From: Lota lota
Taxonomy: Eukaryota > Chordata > Actinopteri > Gadiformes > Lotidae
Direction of reading: 5' to 3'
Length of the DNA: 64,000 nucleotides
Assembly (NCBI GenBank): GCA_026745465.1
Contig: JACYXH010000216.1
Location: forward strand, 2,347,501-2,411,500
Shown here: positions 33,841 to 46,499 of the stretch, in pieces
How the letters are laid out: the number at the start of each line of letters is the position of its first letter
Position numbering within the stretch: position 1 is the stretch's first letter
Position numbers and translations under genes: made by a program
The notes under the pieces: model-generated
The model's database searches: none
Told to the model about the DNA's origin: nothing
What the model saw: the letters and a program-made list of their open reading frames with translations, nothing else

Positions 33841-35815
33841 TCTCTCTCTCACTGTGATTATGTAGAGCTGTCTTTATTGGTATTGGTTGAGGGAACCTTG
33901 CTGGGGTTCTGCACACGTTGCACAGTGTGACAGTCTAGTGAAATATGCCCCAGAAGAGAGGCCTACCCTGGGAAGTCTACACTCACCAGCAGTGAATCTC
34001 AGAATACACTATCTCTCTATATACATTTCATAGTCACAATGAGCTACAATCAGTGGGCGGTATGCATATATAATTTTTTTTGGAAGTCACACTACTCATG
34101 ACAATGTTAACAAAAACAATGTATGTCTGAAAAAATATAAAATAGTACTTCTTTCTTGAGGAATTAGCTTGATGAGCATTGGAATTGATTTACTGACCTG
34201 TAGAAACAATCTTTAAGTTAAGAGGTGATTTTCGTAAACAGACAAGTAAATGCATGTTTTTCCCACATTTGGGCTATTCAAAAGCAGAAATATTCAGTAC
34301 TGTCACATTCGGTTTGGGCATGCAGAAAGAGATACAACAAGTTCTTCCTGAATGGTGAATGCAGTAACTATACATTTGACAAACAATATGGCTGTAATTA
34401 TAGCCCTGCATGGTTGTGGGTTTAGCTTAGGTCTTTAACCACCTGACCTTTTGTGTTTGCTCTGCTTAAATATGTGTGGCTGCATGTTTGCCTGGCTTAA
34501 TGCTAGGAAAACAGTACGGGGCAATGCATGCGCTGGCTAATTTGCTGAGATGGCCTGATTTCGAAGTGCTGTCGACGACGTCTCTGGAGAGGACTGAGTG
34601 ATGTGTTTGGATGCAAGGAAAACATTGCTCCCTGGCTTCGACAAACTACCGTATCACCATAATTTGCAGCATCGTTTGCAGCAGTCCAGTAGGAACCATG
34701 TAGAATACACAATGACACATAATAAAGCACGTTAAACCTAATTAAAAGGGATATCGTTTCCAAACAAAAGAACCAAACCTGAGGTTTGCACAGGAAATGA
34801 ACCATTCAAACAGAGGCAGGGGGACAAAGCAAACAAGGGGCCAGGAGATAGGCTGGGATTGGAGGAGCTGAAGGTAGGTAAGGTAAGCAGCTGGGGGATC
34901 TCCGGCTTGCTGCCCATGCTCAAACACCAGCACCCCTCACCAGCTACATCACCACCAGCCAAGAGCTTCCAAAAGCCCCACGGAGCCCATCCACTCTGTT
35001 TACCCAATTTGTTTTTATTTGGGAGAAGTTGTCACAGAATGACAGATGGGAATGCATTACTAAAACAAACACAGTTACCGGCTGGACTGGAGATACAGTG
35101 AAGGGGGGAGCTCTGTTATTGGCTGGTGCTGTTTGGGCAGAAGCCTACGAAGCAAGGCACCAGTATACTTTATGGTCCCGATAAAACAATAGGCTATACG
35201 TATTTTCTTTGGCTTGTTGATCTGGCATGCTGTGCATACCGAGTCATTATAATTGATATGTTACAGTGTGGCCTTTGTAGTTGGTAATTGGCCCTTCGCC
35301 TTGCTATCCCATAATAAGTACATCCAGCCAACGGGAGGAGAGAAGGCTTGTTTTTTTTGTTACGGCCTGCTAATTATGGGATTGCCAGCATGGAATAACA
35401 TTCTAAATGTATTGAGTGGCTATTGGATCTTATTGGGTCTCCATCACCGCCTCCAATCAGTAACAGTTCCCTGGTGTGTCCTTTATCTTTTCTGGGAGGC
35501 CACCACTCGACCAAAGCTCAGGGACCATGAGGACATCCACTCAAACCATCTTAGGAACCACTTCTGTCTCAATGCTTGAATGAAGTGTTGGACCACATCC
35601 TAGCCATACTTTCACCAAATTGACGAACACTGACTCTATTAGTCTTGCACATTGAGCAGCCTTTGTATCCACTAATTAAACTGTCATCTACATTAGCAGT
35701 TAATCTAAGGTCCTTTGGTGATGTTGGTTCAGTTATCGATAGCTGCATTCTAGATTTGTGTTGAATCTTAGAAGTAAAGGTTACTTTAGTTGGATCATAG
35801 GTTATAGATCGAGGG
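33100..35815. other. unique noncoding sequence with a CT repeat
   Basis: Unique DNA with a CT repeat at 33796-33850. No exon or mobile element is recognised. Confidence 0.5.
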
Positions 35816-35819
35816 TGTA

Positions 35820-35950
35820 TGGTGGCTAGGGTGTTCGAGTCTCAGCTGGAAGGCACTGGGTTAGAGCCCCAGCCTACATTGATATTTCCTTGAGCAAGAA
35901 GCCTTAATCCGTACCTGATCCTTAATGACATGTATGCATCTGTAAGGGGC
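35820..35950 (+). mobile_element. tRNA-derived SINE
   Basis: Head with an A-box-like GGTGGCTAGGGTGTTCGAG and a B-box-like GGGTTAGAGCCCC, then the body motifs TTCCTTGAGCAAGAAGCC, CCGTACCTGATCCTTAATGA and CATGTATGCATCTGTAAG. The SINE fragments at 0.9, 6.3 and 13.7 kb share these body motifs, so it is the best-preserved reference copy here. Confidence 0.75.
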
Positions 35951-35954
35951 ACCT

Positions 35955-37789
35955 GACTGAGATATTGGCATTCTACAGGGGTGTATCTCTGGGGTAGAGA
36001 CCATCAGGGGTAAACAGTGCTCTTTCCATCCGTTTTTTGATTGGGGAAGGTTGGGAAGGGCCCCAAAAGCAGAGAAACCAGGTAGCTGGAAGAAAGAAGA
36101 GAGATGTTCTTTAATGGCGCTCCATACAATTGCCAATCCAATACAACAAGCACTGATTGGAATCATAAACCTCTCCTTTTTGTTGTACTGCGTCTGTCAA
36201 GTTGTAGCCATGGAAATCGTATATAACTGTCTTCCATCATTGTCTTCTGAAGATGTGTTAAAAGTCGGAATACACATCCGATATTATAAAGTTAGAAATA
36301 TTTGACACGGGAATACATGTTATGCATTTCCCATTTCCAAGATGAGATTTGATACTTTCTGGGACAGGGCCTCCATAGCTGGCAGGGTGTTGAACACGCG
36401 GCGAAGGCTTTGATTTAAATAAAGTGTTTTTTTCTCCCCCTTCTCTCTTTCTCCTCCTCGGCTTGGCTGAGGAGCTCTGAACCTGGCTCCAACAAGCTTC
36501 CCCCGTCTCTGACTATTTCACGCTTTTCTAAATGTTCTGCTCAAAATGAACCCCGACAAAAAAAAAGAAAAAAAGGAAAACTGGCTAGGTTTTTTCTCTT
36601 TCATGTTCATCCCTGACATTGGAACGCTCCCGATAATACTCCCCCCAGCGCTGGACACCGAAGCTCCTTTTAGTTCAAGCAGCGGTGTTCCACAGCACTG
36701 GGTCTTCTGTCGCCGGCGAGATAGGGCTGTGTAGACAACCTGCAAAGCTATTAAGATTCCTTGTGCTCTTTCTCCGGCCTTAATCCCCCCCCCCCCCTCT
36801 TTTGTCTTTTGTCTTTCTTTATAAAAAATGTTTTATAAACTAATGTGTTCCCTCCCTTCCCTTCTGTATTTCTTGTTCCTCCCTTTCCCCTCCCTATCCG
36901 TTCTTGTGAAACACTAATCCCACCACTGTGTATCTCCTGTTTCTGCTGCATGGTGGTTGCGGCTCCAGGTGAGCAGGTATCTGTATTGGCTTTCTGCTCT
37001 GACTTTGTACACTCATCTTTGGCACGTGGGCTCTGCTTGCAATCAACACCTCCCCTGTTCCTCTTCAAGGTGAGACTAAATCTATGACTAAGGCGTAAAA
37101 GGAACATTTGAGTAGTCATGATGCATACCATTGCTACACTGTTGGCTCACTGGACGATGTATGCATATTAATTATGTTTAAATAGGCAGTTTGTGGAATA
37201 ATGTCCTGCAAACGTTTGGTTCGCAGCTAATCTTTTTCTCATTTTGGTTTATTTTCAACCAGAACCATTTGAAAAAAATGTCTGTGCGTTTCCCCGATAA
37301 CAGGGCCTGTGTCTTCACGCAAAATCTATTTATCTTTTTGAAAGCTGCACTGTTGAATCCACTGACTGTGGTTCTCAGCGTGGGGTCATGCAGCCTCTGT
37401 GAAACACCATCAAGAGCTTTGTTCCGCCAACAGAAAACACATTCACAAAATTAGGTCATCGCCACTCCTTAACACTTAAACGTGTATCACAAATTACGTT
37501 TCAGAGACTGGAAAAGTACTAAAAATACCGCCCCCGCTCCCTCCCTCGCATGTCAGGATTTAAAACCTGGTGTTAACCTGTCTCCAGGATCAGTGCGTAT
37601 ACGTTTCCTCACTTAACTCTGAGCAGTGGCGCCGGGACTGAGGAATGCAGGGCAGTGAAAGGTGTCTTTCCATGGAGGGTACCTTCATGTTCCTGTGTGC
37701 TGCTATCCCAGAGACCGTCCACCGTGGACCGTGACAGAGATGTTCTGTCTGCACCTCTCCACTGTCTGTCCTTTGCACAGGCTGCTTGC

Positions 37790-37843
<54 letters not shown>

Positions 37844-38130
37844 CTGGTCTGTTTGTGTGCCAAGTGTATGTGCCTGGTTTGTGTGTATATTGTGTGTGTG
37901 TTAGAGCATTTGTGTGTTTAAGAGGCAGAGAAAAGTGATTCTTATGGAGGTATTCTAGTTTCAGCAGTCCCATTCTCTGAATGCCTTACTCTTCTGGACG
38001 TGTGTTCCACTGTTTGGAGGACAGAATAAGCCTTTCTCCTAAGCTCCTTGTGCAAATCCTTCACCTACTTTACTCGTCTTCTCTATTTTTTCTGTCTTTC
38101 ATACTTCTTATTTTCTTTCTCTATACCCCC
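35955..38130. other. unique noncoding sequence with a GT repeat
   Basis: Unique DNA with a short C run near 36787 and a GT repeat at 37793-37842. No exon is recognised. Confidence 0.5.
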
Positions 38131-38135
38131 CACTA

Positions 38136-38396
38136 CTCCTCCTCCTCCTCCTCCTCCTCCTCCTCCTCCTCCTCCTCCCTCCTCCCCCAGATCTACAGCG
38201 TGAGAGATCTCTATCGCCCCTCTAATCTTTGCATGGGCTTGCGGCTCACACTCTTGTTTTTCTTCACTGACCACTGAGCCAGTGCAAGGAATGTCCTATG
38301 TCTCTCTCTCACTCTCTCTCTCTCTCTGTCTCTCTCTCTCTGTCTCTCTCTGTCTCTCTCTCTCTCTGTCTCTCTCTCTCTCTCTGTCTCTCTCTC

Positions 38397-38463
<67 letters not shown>
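38136..38463. repeat. (CTC)n and long CT microsatellite
   Basis: A CCT/CTC trinucleotide tract (38136-38179), a short unique spacer, then about 160 bp of CT with regular GTCTCT interruptions (38302-38463). Pure pyrimidine, with triplex potential. A GA tract in the opposite sense follows at 38599-38650. Confidence 0.95.
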
Positions 38464-38467
<4 letters not shown>

Positions 38468-38598
38468 CTCTCGTTCTTGCACTCACTCTCTCCCTCTCTG
38501 ATGGTGAAACAATTCCTCCACATGTGTTTGTCTCTCAGTGAAAATTTTCAACCTGGCCTTAAGGCCACCAGCTGTGGAGACGAGGTCAGACTTCAGCG

Positions 38599-38617
38599 AG
38601 AGAGAGAGAGAGGGCAG

Positions 38618-38650
<33 letters not shown>
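38599..38650. repeat. GA microsatellite
   Basis: An interrupted GA repeat 135 bp from the CT tract. The pair forms inverted purine and pyrimidine blocks that could fold on each other. Confidence 0.9.
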
Positions 38651-38959
38651 GTGCATGACACACACAATGGAAATGTCAAAACAGACTTTGGGAGGAAAAA
38701 AGAGAAAAGTGACTTCCAAAGAATGTGTGAACATAATAAAAGGCGTGACAAGAAGCTGTGAGAAGGATGAGGCCTGGTGAAAAGATGAAAACAGCGAGAA
38801 AAAAAAAAGTTTGGAAGGAAAGAAAAAACGAAGTTGTCTCTCTCTGTTTCCCTACTGACGGTCGTGATTGTGATCGACGTCGTACGTGTATATTGTAATG
38901 GCATCTGCTTCCCTCTTTCAGGGATTAATCGTCCATTTTGCTCTTCCGTTCTTCTCTTT

Positions 38960-39560
38960 ATTTTCCTAAAGAGAAAGAACAGAGCACCAGAACAGAGGGA
39001 AGAGCAGCGCTCAGCATTAGTATTGTTGCTGCTGGTGCGCGGTGATCTTCACTGGAAAGTATGTCAGTGGTGTATAAAACACAGGGTGGCCACTTGGGTG
39101 TTCCTGCTCGATGGAAGGGGTGTCGCGTTTCACCCCCCTCCCCTCGCTAGGGGGACTAGACAGCTCCTGGATGAACCTCCAGGGAAGAACCGTCTCAGCC
39201 CGCAGAATACGGCACAAAACACAGCATGACCGCGTTTTTGAATGCGAAGTTCATCCTTGGACTCCCTCCATCTCGGAAGAAGGAGGACATCTTTGTTTGT
39301 TTTCGGTTTTCTCTCCCAATGTCGTGCTTATTAACCTTCTGACGATGTCATGTCGTATACGATACGTTCGTAAATAATCGCTTTGGCTGTTTGTTTAAAC
39401 CGCGAAAATGTCTGACTGCATGCTGTATATATCATCACATCGGTGTCAGATGGTATCGAACGACAGGGTTTCTGTCCAGGTGCATGCTGGGTATCCTGAG
39501 GTCCAACTCCAGGACCAGGGCCGGAGGTCACAGCTGAGTGAAGGGGGTCTGGTTCTTTCA
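38960..39560. promoter_or_regulatory. CpG-rich stretch, possible regulatory region
   Basis: CpG dinucleotides are clearly more frequent between about 39050 and 39480 (GACCGCG, GTCGTATACGATACGTTCG, ACCGCGAAAA) than in the flanks, without being a simple repeat. In a fish genome this can mark an unmethylated promoter or enhancer. No exon boundary supports a transcription start. Confidence 0.25.
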
Positions 39561-39699
39561 GTCCAGGGTCATTGTCTCTGTCTTCTGTGTGCAGGTACGG
39601 TGAACCAAGTGTCCTATAGGCTGTTGCGATGCTGATGACCACATGTGTGAGGAGGAGGAGAAGGAGGAGGGAGCCCACAATAGATGGGACGTACCCATT

Positions 39700-39880
39700 G
39701 TTCTCTGTCTTTCTGGCTGGCTGGCCTGCTGACTATTGGTCTGCTTGTCTCTCTGTCTGTATGTCTGCCTGTCTGTATGTCTGCCCACCTGTCTTTCTGC
39801 CTGCCTAATAGTTTGTCTGCCTGCCTGTCTGTCCATCTGCCTGTCTGTCCGTATGCATTTCTGTCTGTGTGCCTCCTTAT
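39700..39880. repeat. degenerate CTGT/CTGC repeat
   Basis: About 180 bp of imperfect CTGTCTGC-like units (TGTCTGCCTGTCTG). The open frame through it is not considered coding. Confidence 0.7.
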
Positions 39881-40441
39881 TAGCCTTTTTGCAAGTCATT
39901 ATGGCTGCTTGCTGAATACTGGCTTCTGGAAAAAATGATAGCGTGCTATGCTCCAGATGACGTTTTTGATTCCACTATTGGAGACAGTTTGTCCTTATTA
40001 GAGGCATTGCGACGGTTGACTAGTCTTGACAAGGCGTCTTCTCTTTGCAAGACAATACCTCTGTCTCTGCTCGAATGTAATGAGTCGGAGATGGCGTGTT
40101 GTTTCTGGTTGGCATCTGTGCTTCTTCTTTATAATGATCCGTCTCTTGCTACTGTCACAGTACGTCATTATCATTTTGGCTTTGTGAGCGCTGTTGTAAA
40201 TTATGCGTTATGCCTGATGGCCCGCATCGCTCTAATTGGCCGATGTGAGGACTCTCCCTTGTGGTCGGCCTATCAGATCACATACTTAACACCCCGTTGT
40301 TGAAGAAAGCAACCCAACACCTGCGCCCAGGATTTACCTCATGTAATATCTTTAATAACAACATGGCCGTTGATCCGGGTGTGCTCGCTGCGTCTCACAG
40401 CTCCTCAGAGCACAGGTCCTAATTGGATTTTGTCTCTACCT

Positions 40442-40442
<1 letters not shown>

Positions 40443-40479
<37 letters not shown>

Positions 40480-40563
40480 AATAAATGTTCCCAAGAGCAT
40501 GTTCCATTTAAAATTGTAAATTAAGGTTGTTGTAGTTCTGTGGATGACACGCACACACATGTG

Positions 40564-40597
<34 letters not shown>

Positions 40598-40715
40598 GAC
40601 ACACACACACATACACACACACATACACTCAAACATGCACCACATACACACACCCACACACACAAACACTCAAACATGCACACACACACAGATGCACAAA
40701 CACACACACACAGAT

Positions 40716-40757
<42 letters not shown>
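40443..40757. repeat. GT then CA microsatellite block
   Basis: A GT tract at 40443-40478 and an interrupted CA block at about 40545-40757, separated by 70 bp of unique DNA. The two are inverted relative to each other and could pair as a long imperfect hairpin. Confidence 0.9.
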
Positions 40758-40758
<1 letters not shown>

Positions 40759-40759
40759 A

Positions 40760-41785
40760 TAAGGGTCACACTGTGTCAGTTCCTTGTGACGGTCACAGCA
40801 GCCAAACTCTATTACCATATTTATGAATTGTTCACAATGGATGCCATGCTCAGATAAATTAAATAAATGTTTAAAAAAAAATGTGGATAAATGTCAGTGA
40901 GGAAATGGTGATGGATTGTGAAGTTTAAATGAAACACATCAATCTAAAGCTTGTTTTCAATTTAGGAATATACCTCAACATCAGCAGCCTTGGAAGGGGT
41001 GGGGCCCTTCCCGGACAACAGAATAGTCTATCTGTATTTAAATGAGATTTGACAGAGATGTACGCCATCTCTGTTTGTGCACTGTGAAAAGGTCTGGTCT
41101 ACTTATGGCCTTTGTAGTATTGTTGGTCCAAACATTGTTTAAAACATAAGATTGTCATGGAAAAATGCAAAGCCTTTAAATAAATAAAATATAAAGGAAA
41201 TAAAAAAGATTATGTGTTGACAAATTATACTCGATCCATAAGTCATTACATGTTTGCGATTCCTGTATAAAATGACTCTCGTCCACAACAACAACATTAA
41301 CAATGTTACAATACATCAATAACAACAATAACAATGTGGTAACCCTACCGACTTAACCTTTGTCCATCACTTCCGTGGAAGCTCCCTGCGCTAAACTGTT
41401 TCAAGAAAGACGTTTCAGTGTTGCGTCGCCGTACACTGGAGTCAGTCGACACTCGGGGATCAGTGGAAGAGTGGGAGGTTTGATTGGCTGTCTGTGAAAA
41501 CAAAAGAGAGGTTTCAGCTCGAAGGTAAGTGTAGCGTGGTGTCTGTGTGCGAGGCCCCCGTCGACGGACCTCTTTCTACGGCTCGAGTGTCTGTCCATCA
41601 AGCTAACCAAACACACACTCACTGTCTCCAGCACTGGCGGTGGGTTGCGGAGTGATCGGGGGTGGATGGACGGGTGGGTGGGTGGGTGTTGTGTAATTGA
41701 CGGCCAGGAGTTGGTCTATTCCAGAGTAGCATAACTCTGTTGCTAACCGCACTTGAGATGCCTCGGCTATTGATCATGTGCAAGG
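40760..41785. other. unique noncoding sequence with a splice-donor-like site
   Basis: AT-rich DNA to 41.33 kb, then a CpG-containing stretch (41340-41600) with an inverted CCAAT (GATTGGCTG) and a consensus donor CTCGAAG|GTAAGTG at 41524/41525 on the plus strand. A first exon on the plus strand is possible but unsupported. Confidence 0.3.
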
Positions 41786-41787
41786 AA

Positions 41788-41788
<1 letters not shown>

Positions 41789-41852
<64 letters not shown>
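41789..41852. repeat. (AC)32 microsatellite
   Basis: 64 bp of uninterrupted AC repeat, followed to about 42090 by dispersed CA-rich DNA. Confidence 0.95.
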
Positions 41853-41855
<3 letters not shown>

Positions 41856-42198
41856 CGGTCACGAGTACACACACATATATCGCACAGAAACAGACACACA
41901 TATACGCAAACACACACACACACAAAGATCCCTCACACATACAAACATGCACATTCATACAACACACACACACACACACGCCACTTCACACAAGCACACA
42001 TATCACATTACACATTCATCCATTGTGTTACTTGAACAAATGCAAACATATACTAAGACACACACATACATAGCACATGCACACACGTATCACATCGCAC
42101 ACACAACAAACCCATATAACACTTCCTCTTTGTGTTTCCTCTTTGTCTAGACACAGCTATTCTCATTCTCTCACTCTCTCTTCTCTCTTACTTTCAGT

Positions 42199-42310
42199 TT
42201 AACACACACACAAGCACACAAACACACAGACACACACACACACACACACATACATATACACACACATACATATACACACACATACATACACACACATACA
42301 CACACACAAC
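42199..42310. repeat. CA/CATA microsatellite
   Basis: CA tracts mixed with CATATACA units over 110 bp. Confidence 0.9.
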
Positions 42311-43086
42311 CAGTTTTGGTTGGGAGGAGGTGGAGGATTGTTAGGGTTTTGTCCATCATTGGGGATCACTTGTGTCAACTTTATAATGGGATGGGATTCA
42401 AAACAACGCCTATGAGAGAGAGAGAGAGAGCGAGCAAGCGCGAGAAAAAAAGAGACAGCAAAACAAGAAAGAAGGAGGGCCGCTTAAGAAAATATGTGTC
42501 CACATTTCTGCAGGCGTTTTCCGATGAAGACAAATTACTCTTGATCTGGGAATTCAAGCACCAATTGTTCTGACAATAGGGGCCATGAAGTCCCTATAGG
42601 GTTATGAATGCAGGCTAAACTGGTAGCGTCATTTAGTTTCAAGACAAACACATCGTTCTGGGCTATATTTAGCAGTCCCAAAATAATTGGCAGCAATAAT
42701 TCTACCAAGCAAGTCCTATACAGTTAATGAATGAACTTAAGATGTATGCGATCATTTTATGTGACGTGACACATGAAATGTATTGTATATGTACATATAT
42801 TATGTTTATTTGAAGCGGTATTTAAAATATTTGTCAGTTGTTTCATGGGAGCAGTATCCTAAGCACAATGAGTTCTGGCAGTTACAGCTAATTGATGTGG
42901 TCTCTGTGCTGCTAAGGAATTATGTCCGAGCACAAACCACGGCTAGAATAACTCCAGCCCAAGGACCCAAACCCTCTCGCCGACATGACCACATTGGCAG
43001 GTGAAAAAAATGGTTCTGCAGGGTCATTCATGTGGATTTCCATCATGACTGCTGGAGAGCTTGTGATGGACTAGCTTTTGGCTGAT

Positions 43087-43118
<32 letters not shown>

Positions 43119-43166
43119 CTTTTGACAAGTCCGCGGGCCTGTCTGCCAGCTGTGGCCGGTATCCTT

Positions 43167-43192
43167 CCCCCCCCCCCCCCCCCCCCCCCCCC
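43167..43192. repeat. poly-C run of 26
   Basis: 26 consecutive C followed by 8 A, 55 bp beyond a CA repeat at 43088-43112. Confidence 0.9.
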
Positions 43193-43326
43193 AAAAAAAA
43201 GCAAACCTCAGTGTGTGTGGGGCGTTTGGCGTGTGTGTTTGGCGCGTGTTGGAGGGGAATCTAAGGGTCAGCTGGAGGTGTTCCTGGTGGGTTCTCCACG
43301 CTACGGTGGCTACCCCTGCCTCTGAC

Positions 43327-43384
43327 ATGCGTCTGGGCCAGTTCCTCTCCCTCCTGCTCTTCATCTCATGCAGCCTCATGGAAG
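43327..43384 (+). other. candidate signal-peptide exon, plus strand
   Basis: ATG at 43327 opens MRLGQFLSLLLFISCSLME, a good secretory signal shape (one Arg, then a hydrophobic core, then small or polar residues), and reaches a GAAG|GTGAAC donor in phase 1. Phase-1 splicing just after a signal peptide is common in secreted proteins. I recognise no gene. There is no convincing acceptor upstream and no identified following exon, so chance is a real alternative. Confidence 0.15.
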
Positions 43385-43389
43385 GTGAA

Positions 43390-46080
43390 CACACTGGAAT
43401 GAGAGCCATTACTCAACGAGAAGCTTCACATTGTGACGGATTGCCTATCTCCATGGTCTTTAAGAAACGTCATGGATTGGGAAGTAGGAGGATGGGCCTT
43501 ACCCTAACCTGCACCGTGCTAATCGTGGCGAGTGGGGTGTGGGTATATAAACCATTAGACCTTTCCATCTACTCTTTTTCCATTTGTTTGGATACAAGCA
43601 GTGGTGGGAAATGGTGGAGCCATGTTTTGGAGTCCTTCTGTACACAAGGAACCCAAGGACTCTATTAATACAACCGTTGAACGAATGAGCAGACCGTTGC
43701 TTTATAGACATGCTTTAGCTTTTTTCTTTGCACTCTTTGTGTGTTTCTGTAGACGTACATCTATTGTGTTTTATTGCTGTTTCGTCTCTACACCTCAGCG
43801 TTATGATTCACCATTTGTAAAGCGCCTCTTGAATGATGAATGATCGTTATGAGCCGTTATGAATGAGCCGCCAGACAAAGATGTTCTGACACAAAGTTAC
43901 ATAGAATAGATGTGAATTAAGAATCCAAATCAGAAAGAGTTAGATTGCTAGCTTGAGGCTAGTCCCGTATTGTTCAATTACAGAAGACAAATGTCTCAAA
44001 AAGCACTAAGATAGGTCCTCGAAAAGCAGTAATTCGAAACATGTATTTAAAGCCTGCTTTAGATACCCATTTATATATATACACATAGAAGAGATGTCAC
44101 GGTGCAGATGGTGTATCTTAATAGATGGCTGTTCAGTGAGGTGTGATCAGGGACCGTGTAGACTTTGAACAGGCAGTCCCAGCTCAGGGGATGGTGGCTG
44201 AGATGGTGTTTTTGGGTGAGGGGGAGGGCTGAGCAGCATCTGGATGGGTTTGAAGCCAGACCATAATACTTAACAACCAATATTACGATGACAAATTGGA
44301 TGCTGTTGATGAATAATGCAACGAGGGTCGTCATGAAGAGGCATTGGGAAAGCAACCCGACCAACGGGAAGTGTTCCCGTGCGGAAAGATGGAATGGCTC
44401 AAAATATTCAGTAAAATGGGTCAGGGATTTTCCTTTTTTCCTTCCCCCTCATCTGTGTTCCTTCATTTTGGAACAATGGAGTGTTGGGCCATGGTTTATG
44501 AAGTCCAAAAAAGAAAATATAGTTAGCACAATTCTTTTGGTTAATTGTCATGACAATATAACGTCCACTTTTTGTGAAAAAATAAATATCAGTGGACCCG
44601 AAATGGAAAGCGGATAAGAACAGAAAAAAACATTCCTACCAGCATGAATCTTTTTTTTTCTTCGTCCCAGACAACTGGATACGCCAACGTCTCTGGGCTA
44701 CCATCATGCATTTCAAACGTGCACGGGACCATGTAGCGCAGACTCCCCTACATGGAGGCATTGCCTCTCGTCTGTGTTTGACGGTAATCTGTCAACGTCC
44801 ACGCTGAAATATGGAAGCAGGGAAACCTTTTTACACACTGTGCTGTAAAGCCGATCCGTCCCATAGTCTGATTAGAATAGATCTGCGCTCACACTGCGGC
44901 GTTTGTTCTTGGACTATCGTGACGATAACAACATGATGAACAAGATGAGGAAATGAAAATGGGAAGCAGGGAAATTGATGGTGAGCATAATAAGCCTGCT
45001 ACGATAACAACGCTAGGCACCACACCAGAACTCCCTAACACCTTTTCTGAATAACAAGGATGGTGGTGGTGGTGGTGGTGGTGATAGGGGGGTGTACTGT
45101 AGCTGGGAGTGCGGCGAGGGACCAGATGGGCTCATATGGTTTCACTTTGAGGGGAATATTCCTTATTTTCCTACACCGAGTCTCCCTGTGAAGCTCACGT
45201 TTCCATCTCAACGTAGGTGTGGTCTCCTATATAGGTCACAACAGAACTCGGCGGAGAGGAATTCCCTGTGTATTCATGAGAGGGGAGGCCTTTTGTTTTA
45301 TAATGGACTGTGATCAAAATGGGGGTCTCTTTTTTCAAGTAAAGGACCGGCTGTTGCTGACAAAAAGGAGGTACTAGCAAAAAGAAAAAAGGAAATATAT
45401 GTACCAGCACCAACGTTAAACACATGTTTGGAAAAGCAGAACCATAGTACTCTACACCACATATACACATACCAGCTGAAATATTTAAAATGTTAAAGCA
45501 GATTTTATTTCATTCAAAGGAAAAGTAAATTGAATGTTTTATTATACTTCCTGGCATATGACAAACAACACATGCTTGGCTATACATCATCTGGTCGGAT
45601 TGACCAGACTTTATGACACTTTGTCTTGTAAAATTGACGCAGGAAGGGAGGGGTGATGCATATACATACAGTCTGGGAGCCGGGACCAGCTGTTGTACTC
45701 TAGACTAGACTATATCGTCAGAAGTTCCATCTGCAACACTGATGAGTACACACAGAATGTGTGCTTTTTTTCGCCAAAGAAAACAGGTTAAATGCATCCC
45801 AGTAAATATATAGTATAATCTGGTGTGATTCATGACGTGATGTAAGGGAAAGATAGTTTGTAACCAGTACTCTCATTTGAGGTCTAGACTATAGAGGGTA
45901 TATGATCTATTAGGTCTTTTATATACATTTTTATTCTTCATAATTTTTTTGTTTATTTAATAATTTTATTATATATATACATACATACATAAATCTTGTT
46001 TTGCAAATCTTGTTTTTTGTAATATTAAAAATAAATAAGTAAATAAATAAATGAATAAATTGCATGAGCTTTTGCTCTCT
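43390..46080. other. unique noncoding sequence
   Basis: Unique, AT-rich DNA with a short GGT repeat (45060-45083). A strong acceptor-like tract (T9-CTTCGTCCCAG) ends at 44670 on the plus strand, but no known protein is coded after it. Confidence 0.45.
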
Positions 46081-46084
46081 AGAA

Positions 46085-46212
46085 GGGACAGTAGGTGGAA
46101 AGAGAAAGGGAATGACATAGGAGCTAGGACCACAGGTCAGAACCTAACCCGGGTCGCTTACAAGGTGTATCGTAGCCTACCTTGCTAGCGCACTTGCCGC
46201 CCAGCAGTCCCA
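46085..46212 (-). mobile_element. tRNA-derived SINE (second family)
   Basis: The minus strand has a head GGGCGGCAAGTGCGCTAGCA, a B-box region AAGCGACCCGGGTTAGGTTC, then TGACCTGTGGTCCTAGCTCC, CATGTCATTCCC and a C/T-rich tail. This is the layout of a widespread teleost tRNA-SINE whose body reads CCCGGGTTCGAATCTGACCT followed by GTGGTCC. It differs from the family at 0.9, 6.3, 13.7 and 35.8 kb. The copy is diverged. Confidence 0.6.
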
Positions 46213-46499
46213 TCCTGTGGAGTTTCTTCTAGCTTTTCTTCGTATTTTTGTGTGTCCACCACACTGTCCACGAGAGACCTGGAGATAGAGGAGGCAGAGG
46301 TGAGAGGTGATGGGAGGTGGGGATCTACTTCATGACGTCATCCTGAAGACATGAAGTCGATGTTCTGGTTCTTTTGTGTGTCATCAGCAAAACATCACCT
46401 TGCAGGAATGTGCGTCAGAACCACTGAACCATAACCAGATGTTCACAGTTCATGCGATGGGAAAATGTCGAAACGTTTGTAACGACACGTGTATAAATG

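Noticed and set aside
40544..40857. Long His/Thr-rich open frames
   Set aside because: Produced by CA repeats; the same holds for Cys/Val frames in GT repeats, Ser/Leu or Arg/Glu frames in CT/GA repeats, and Pro or Gly runs in C/G homopolymers across the window.
46181..46278. Minus-strand exon with a strong pyrimidine tract and acceptor, phase-compatible with the 62386-62424 candidate, or an MGLLGGKCASK upstream ORF
   Set aside because: The donor side and the ATG lie in the tRNA-like head of a SINE (46085-46212), so the apparent coding and splice signals are better explained as SINE sequence.
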